Origin: Aspidiotus rigidus
Taxonomy: Eukaryota > Arthropoda > Insecta > Hemiptera > Diaspididae
DNA: 64,000 nt
Direction of reading: 5' to 3'
Assembly (NCBI GenBank): GCA_035079385.1
Contig: JAVHKY010000029.1
Span: forward strand, 11,222,001 to 11,286,000
The notes beneath the pieces were generated by a model. The model was not told the DNA's origin. It was given only the letters and a program-made list of their open reading frames with translations, and made no database searches. The position numbers and the translations under genes were made by a program. Shown piece after piece: positions 59,691 through 64,000 of the stretch. Every line of letters starts with the position of its first letter. Position 1 is the first letter of the stretch.

Positions 59691-59971
59691 ATGAAATATT
59701 TTTCGTTCTTAATGTGTCTGTGCTCACTTTTAGGAACATTGAACGGGTCATTCCTGTGTCCACTTTCTACGCGGAAATTAACTATAGAGAATCGCGGAAA
59801 TTAACTATAGAGAATCGTTCACGGCCGGCGGCGTTCATTGTGGTAGTTGAATTTTTCAACACAACTCATACTTCGCAGTTCACCATATTTCCCATGGATG
59901 ACGTAGAAACCGTATTTCCGGTCGAGCCCCGTGCATTAGATGTTTTATGTATGTATCAGAATTTATTATAA
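59691..59971 (+). pseudogene. Small secreted-protein gene broken by a 23-bp tandem duplication
   Basis: The ATG at 59691 opens a signal peptide (MKYFSFLMCLCSLLGTLNG). GCGGAAATTAACTATAGAGA plus three bases occurs twice in tandem (59771-59793 and 59794-59816). The extra 23 bp shift the frame and give a stop at 59802. The rest of the reading frame continues openly to 59971 (IVVVEFFNTTHTSQF, DVETVFPVEPRALDVL). Not recognised. The break could be real or an assembly error. Confidence 0.6.
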
Positions 59972-59990
59972 CGGAATAGTTTATTATAAC

Positions 59991-60378
59991 CATAGACATA
60001 CACTATACACTAGATGACGAACTCTTAGTGCTGTTAAAACGGAGAACCGGAGTCGGTTTTATCCGGTTTTTTTGGGCAAAAATCACGCTTCGGATCTTTT
60101 TTTGCTGCTCCGGATCAAGATCCGACCGGATTTTTCCCTCAGATCTGGGTCCGGAGTCGGTTTTTATCCGGTTTTTTTGACAAAAAATCACGCTCCGGAT
60201 CTTTTTTGCTGCTCTGGATTTACTCCGGATCATGAAAAAACCGCTCCGTTAAAAGCACTACGATCTCTCCATAAGACGTGTATAAAAATTAGAGTATAAC
60301 CTGCGCCTGACGCGTAGGCAACGCACAGGCGTGTATTTTTCGTCGAGTTCGTCATCTAGTGTATAGTGTATGTCTATG
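59991..60378. mobile_element. 388-bp MITE with 8-bp ATTATAAC target duplication
   Basis: The 34-bp perfect terminal repeats start CATAGACATACACTATACAC. ATTATAAC flanks both sides (59983-59990, 60379-60386). Inside, a ~70-bp CGGAGTCGGTTTT..ATCCGG..CACGCT.CGGATC block occurs twice in direct orientation (about 60045 and 60150). The 8-bp duplication fits hAT-like or related superfamilies. Confidence 0.92.
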
Positions 60379-60476
60379 ATTATAACAGAAGAGTTTTTTC
60401 TAACGAGCGAACAAGCGAGCGCGTAACGTAAAGAGTAAAATGGCTAATGAGTTAACAAGCGAGAGCGTAAAGACTA

Positions 60477-60613
60477 ACGCAGGCATTCTCAGTCGACACT
60501 TATCGTTATAAGCGGATAAGTGAGTTTTTAAGTAACCTATCGAGGTTACTTATTGGCTAGAAAATCACTTAAGGGAAATTTTGTTGGTAAATGTCGACTG
60601 AGAATGCCTGCGT
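60477..60613. mobile_element. 137-bp MITE with near-perfect 8-bp duplication
   Basis: ACGCAGGCATTCTCAGTCGA and its complement are the ends. AAAGACTA (60469-60476) and AAAGAGTA (60614-60621) differ at one base. Confidence 0.85.
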
Positions 60614-60863
60614 AAAGAGTAAAAGAGTTAACAGAATCATATACCTTTTACAGATGATCGAGTAAAGCGAGCAAGTTTCGTATTATTCAAAAAGGAAGAG
60701 AAAAAAAAACCATTCGAAATCCTCCAACAAAATACTACGCTCGGAACATTCGACGTATGTATCTCAATAGCAGGCACTTTCAACGATACAATCATAGATT
60801 GTATGCCCTGCGGTCTGAAGGAATTAACACCACCTGTTGTGTAATATTAATAAGCTTTCTACT

Positions 60864-60995
60864 GTACAAAGCGAAATTGACGTATCTACAAAATAACGAT
60901 CTGGAGAAAAGACATTCGAAGATCATGGTCTTCTCGAAAAGTTAGAATTTTCTCCTGATCGTTATTTTGTTGGATACGTCAATTTCGCTTTGTAC
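60864..60995. mobile_element. 132-bp foldback MITE
   Basis: GTACAAAGCGAAATTGACGT and its complement are the ends, and pairing continues through AAAATAACGATC and GGAGAAAA with small gaps. No clear duplication. Confidence 0.75.
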
Positions 60996-60999
60996 GGCA

Positions 61000-61639
61000 G
61001 CTTTGACTATATATATAATTGTTTACCTTCTTTTTTCTTTTGTCTTATCTTTACAGTTCGTTTTTGATGTTTCGGAAAATAATGCTGTTTTAATACAACG
61101 TAAAAATTTATTCGTAAATGTTATGTGTTTTTATTTCATAAATTTAAACTATTTAAAGTAAAAACGCAACACTACTTTAATATGATTTGCAAGAAAATCA
61201 TTAAATATTCAATGCTTTCGAATAATGTACAGAGTGTCCCATTTATCTTGCAACGAGAAAACCCTAAAATGCGTTTCTGTAAGAAAATTGTTGTTTACAT
61301 TAACAAAAACTGTTGGAATATGAGTCGTGGAGGGTCTGGCATTGGTACGCCATTTTTCCAACCGTCAATAACACTGAGCGACGTTGTTTTCGTTTTATGG
61401 GAACAACTGTGTAACGCATCTTGAAATTACCCAGAATTCGGTTTATTCCCTGGAAACTTCGTCTGAGACAGAGCTCGTGCCGTGGCAGTGCAGAAAAAAA
61501 AAAAAAAAAACCGCTTCCCGATAAAACCACACGTTGCTCTGTTCAAAAATCATGTCGTACCATTGTGCGTACCATTGTGCGCATAAGCGAACGTTAATGC
61601 ATGAAAACCGTCTTCACTCGTCCCCTGCGCTACTTTTTA
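61000..61639. other. No supported gene
   Basis: Contains an A-run near 61495-61510. ORFs lack support. Confidence 0.4.
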
Positions 61640-61965
61640 TGATTTTAGAAAGAAATTAACCCCTGCACTTCTTTTTGTGGTTAAAATAGTGAAAAAATTA
61701 ATTTTTTAGGATTATTGGAAGTGTTGAACAACGATGAAAAATGTGAGAAATTAATCCCTGCGCTTCACTGTGTCTCTTTTAGAATTTTTAAAAATTGGAT
61801 GAAAAATGAGAGAAATTAGCCCCTGCGCTTTTTTAAGATTTTTAAAATTGAGTGGAAAATGTGAGAAATTAGCCTCAAAATGAGAGAAACAGGTCCCTGT
61901 GCTTCTTTTTAGGATTTTTGAAATTCAATGAAAAATGAGGAAAATTAGCCCCTGCGCTTCACTGC
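61640..61965. repeat. Tandem repeat with TTAGCCCCTGCGCTTC core
   Basis: About five units of ~55-85 bp contain GATGAAAAATGAGAGAAATT, AGCCCCTGCGCTT and TTAGGATTTTT. Confidence 0.8.
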
Positions 61966-61984
61966 GCCAGAACATACATGTCAT

Positions 61985-64000
61985 ATCTACTCCCCTCCCC
62001 TCTGTCATATATAGCTCGAGAGTCGAAATTTTTTCCAAGTCCCCCTCCTATCATGTATAGCTCGAGAGTCGAAATTTTTCCAAGTCCCCCTCCTATCATA
62101 TACAGCTCGAGAGTCGAAATTTTCTCAAGTCCCCCTCCTATCATATATAGCTCGAGAGTCGAAATTTTTCCAAATCCCCCACCTATCATGTATACCTCGA
62201 GACTCGAAATTTTTCCAAGTACCCCTCCCATCATATATAGCTCGAGAGTCGAAATTTTTCCATATCCCCCTCCCATAATATATAGCACGAGAGTCGACAT
62301 TTTTTCAAGTCTCCCCCCCCCCCTCTGTCATATATAGCTCGAGAGTCGAAATTTTTTCCAAGTCCCCCTCCTATCATGTATAGCTCGAGAGTCGAAATTT
62401 TTCCAAGTCCCCCTCCTATCATATATAGCTCGATAGTCGAAATTTTCCCAAATCCCCCTCCTATCATATATAGCTCGAGAGTCGAAATTTTTCCAAATCC
62501 CCCTCCTATCATGTATAGCTCGAGAATCGAAATTTTTCCAAGTACCCCTCCTATCATATATAGCTCGAGAGTCGAAATTTTTCCAGAGTCCCCCCCCCCC
62601 CCTCTGTCATATATAGCTCGAGAGTCGAAATTTTTTCCAAGTCCCCCTCCTATCATGTATAGCTCGAGAGTCGAAATTTTTCCAAGTCCCCCTCCTATCA
62701 TATATAGCTCGAGAGTCGAAATTTTTCCAGAGTCCCCCCCCCCCTCTGTCATATATAGCTCGAGAGTCGACATTTTTTCCACGTCCCCCTCCTATCATGT
62801 ATAGCTCGAGAGTCGAAATTTTTCCAAGTCCCCCTCCTATCATATATAGCTCGAGAGTCGAAATTTTCCCAAGTCCCCCTCATATCATATATAGCTCGAG
62901 AATCGAAATTTTTCCAAATCCCCCTCCTATCATGTATAGCTCGAGAATCGAAATTTTTCCAAGTACCCCTCCTATCATATATAGCTCGAGAGTCGAAATT
63001 TTTTCAAGTCCCCCCCCCCCCCCTCCATCATATATAGCTCGAGAGTCGAAATTTTTTCCAAGTCCCCCTCCTATCATGTATAGCTCGAGAGTCGAAATTT
63101 TTCCAAGTTTCCCCCCCCCCCCCCTCTATCATATATAGCACGAGAGTCGAAATTTTTTTCAAGTTCCCTTCCTAACATGTATAGCTCGAGAGTCGAAATT
63201 TTTCCAAGTCCCCCCCCTCCCCTCTATCATATGTAGCTCGAGAGTCGAAATGTTTTCCAAGTCCCCCTCCTTTCATGTATAGCTCGAGAGTCGAAATTTT
63301 TCGAAATCCCCCTCCTATCATATATAGCTCGAGAGTCGAAATTTTTCCAAGTCCCCCTCCTATAGAATTGATCCGGTTCTCAAGTTTATGGTCGGATATA
63401 TCGAAGAAAAGCTCCACAATACTCGAAAAAGTGAACTGGAGGGCAATTTGCAAGATCTGTGGTTCTTGCAAATTGCCCTCGAGTTTACTTTTTCGAGTAT
63501 TGTGGACCTTTTCTTCCCTCTCCTATCATATATGGCTCGCGAGTCGAAATTTTTTCAAGCCCCCCTCCTATTATATATAGCTTGAGAGTCGAAATTTTAA
63601 CAGGGAACCTGTTTTATGGGGGGCTATTTGAGAAATCTGGCGTGCGCCGTCCGCCGTCCGCCGTCCAGCGAAAAACTTGGAAAAAATTTCGACTCTCGAG
63701 AATATATGATAGGAGGGGGACTTAGAAAAATTTCGACTCTCGAGCCATATATGATAGGAGAGGGACTTGGAAAAAAATTCGACTCTCGCTCTATAGATGA
63801 TAGGAGGGGGGACTTAGAAAAAATTCGACTCTCGAGCTATACATGATGGGAGGGAGACTTGGAAAAAATTTCGACTCTCGAGCTATATATGATAGGAGGG
63901 ACACTTGGAAACATTTAGACTATCAAACTATATTATACTAGGTTTATAGTAGTTGTAGGCCTTTTTTATACTAGCTTTATCTAGGCCTAGGCTTCCTTGA
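61985..64000. mobile_element. Large foldback element with ~30-unit left arm, runs off the window
   Basis: The left arm (61985-63360) is a head-to-tail array of 43-45-bp units in one orientation (GAGAGTCGAAATTTTTCC, CCCCCTCCTATCATATATAG, CTC), with longer C-runs every few units. A hairpin module interrupts at 63360-63510. The centre TTTTAACAGGGAACCTGTTT is at 63597, then GCCGTCCGCCGTCCAGCG. The right arm (63675-63925) has the same unit in the opposite orientation, then the family's right-end text (TAGGCCTTTTTTATACTAGC, CTAGGCTTCCTTGA) to the window edge. Long open frames across the arms (SRVEIFPSPPPIIYSSRVEI) are repeat-derived. Confidence 0.9.
63413..63506. repeat. 43-bp-arm hairpin inside the foldback arm
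   Basis: TCCACAATACTCGAAAAAGT.. to ..GCAATTTGCAAGA pairs with its complement ending at 63506, with two mismatches/bulges and an 8-bp loop. One arm alone occurs at 53.17-53.27 kb. Confidence 0.9.

Noticed and set aside
61959..63846. Overlapping long ORFs on both strands
   Set aside because: Same repeat-derived artefact across the large foldback element.

Overview
This window is a piece of an animal nuclear genome, most likely an arthropod and probably an insect. I infer this from spliced genes with GT-AG introns, a modular-serine-protease type trypsin domain, Jockey-type and RNase H-bearing non-LTR retrotransposons, Tigger/pogo transposases, Penelope-like elements with GIY-YIG nucleases, Helitron-like ends and very low gene density. 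Nothing bacterial is visible. I cannot name the species from sequence alone.

Layout. Positions 1-835 are a ~174-bp satellite. Positions 1.6-17.4 kb carry a minus-strand cluster of secreted-protein genes: a serine protease (1619-3229 plus unseen upstream exons) and three paralogues of an unfamiliar family (5496-6548, 9502-10629, 15483-17416). The family combines a beta/gamma-crystallin-like domain with a conserved alpha-helical C-terminal domain. The 15.5-kb member can be assembled completely: signal-peptide exon, Ser/Thr/Lys-rich linker exon, main exon and a tiny last exon. Transposons lie between the three: a CACTA-like MITE inside a Tigger-like gene, a Penelope-like element, and foldback repeats.

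Positions 18.8-23.1 kb hold a nearly full-length Jockey-like element (two ORFs overlapping by ATGA, candidate 8-bp target duplication, one frameshift). Positions 24.3-26.5 kb hold a disabled Tigger transposon with a 223-bp perfect-TIR MITE inside it. At 30.7-32.2 kb there is a four-exon phosphoglycerate-mutase homologue whose key active-site residues are changed. At 49.7-50.4 kb there are two exons of an inositol-polyphosphate-kinase homologue with a lost DFAH motif. Most of 32.3-53.2 kb is nested, inverted and truncated copies of one RNase H-bearing LINE family.

A foldback (FB-like) repeat family recurs at least ten times. Its inverted arms are built of ~43-bp tandem units, its centre carries an AACAGGGAACCTGTT palindrome, and its outer ends read CGACGGCTTCC. 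The largest copy fills the last 2 kb. At 53.4-55.7 kb there is a compact, very AT-rich, intronless run of minus-strand ORFs 22 bp apart, unlike everything around it. The right end (57-61 kb) has a Helitron-like element, two small secreted-protein genes (one broken by a 23-bp tandem duplication) and a cluster of short palindromic transposons, two with clear 8-bp target duplications.

The candidates for something undescribed are the crystallin-like secreted family, the AT-rich ORF block and the foldback family. Homology statements rest on motif recognition by eye; no database search was run.
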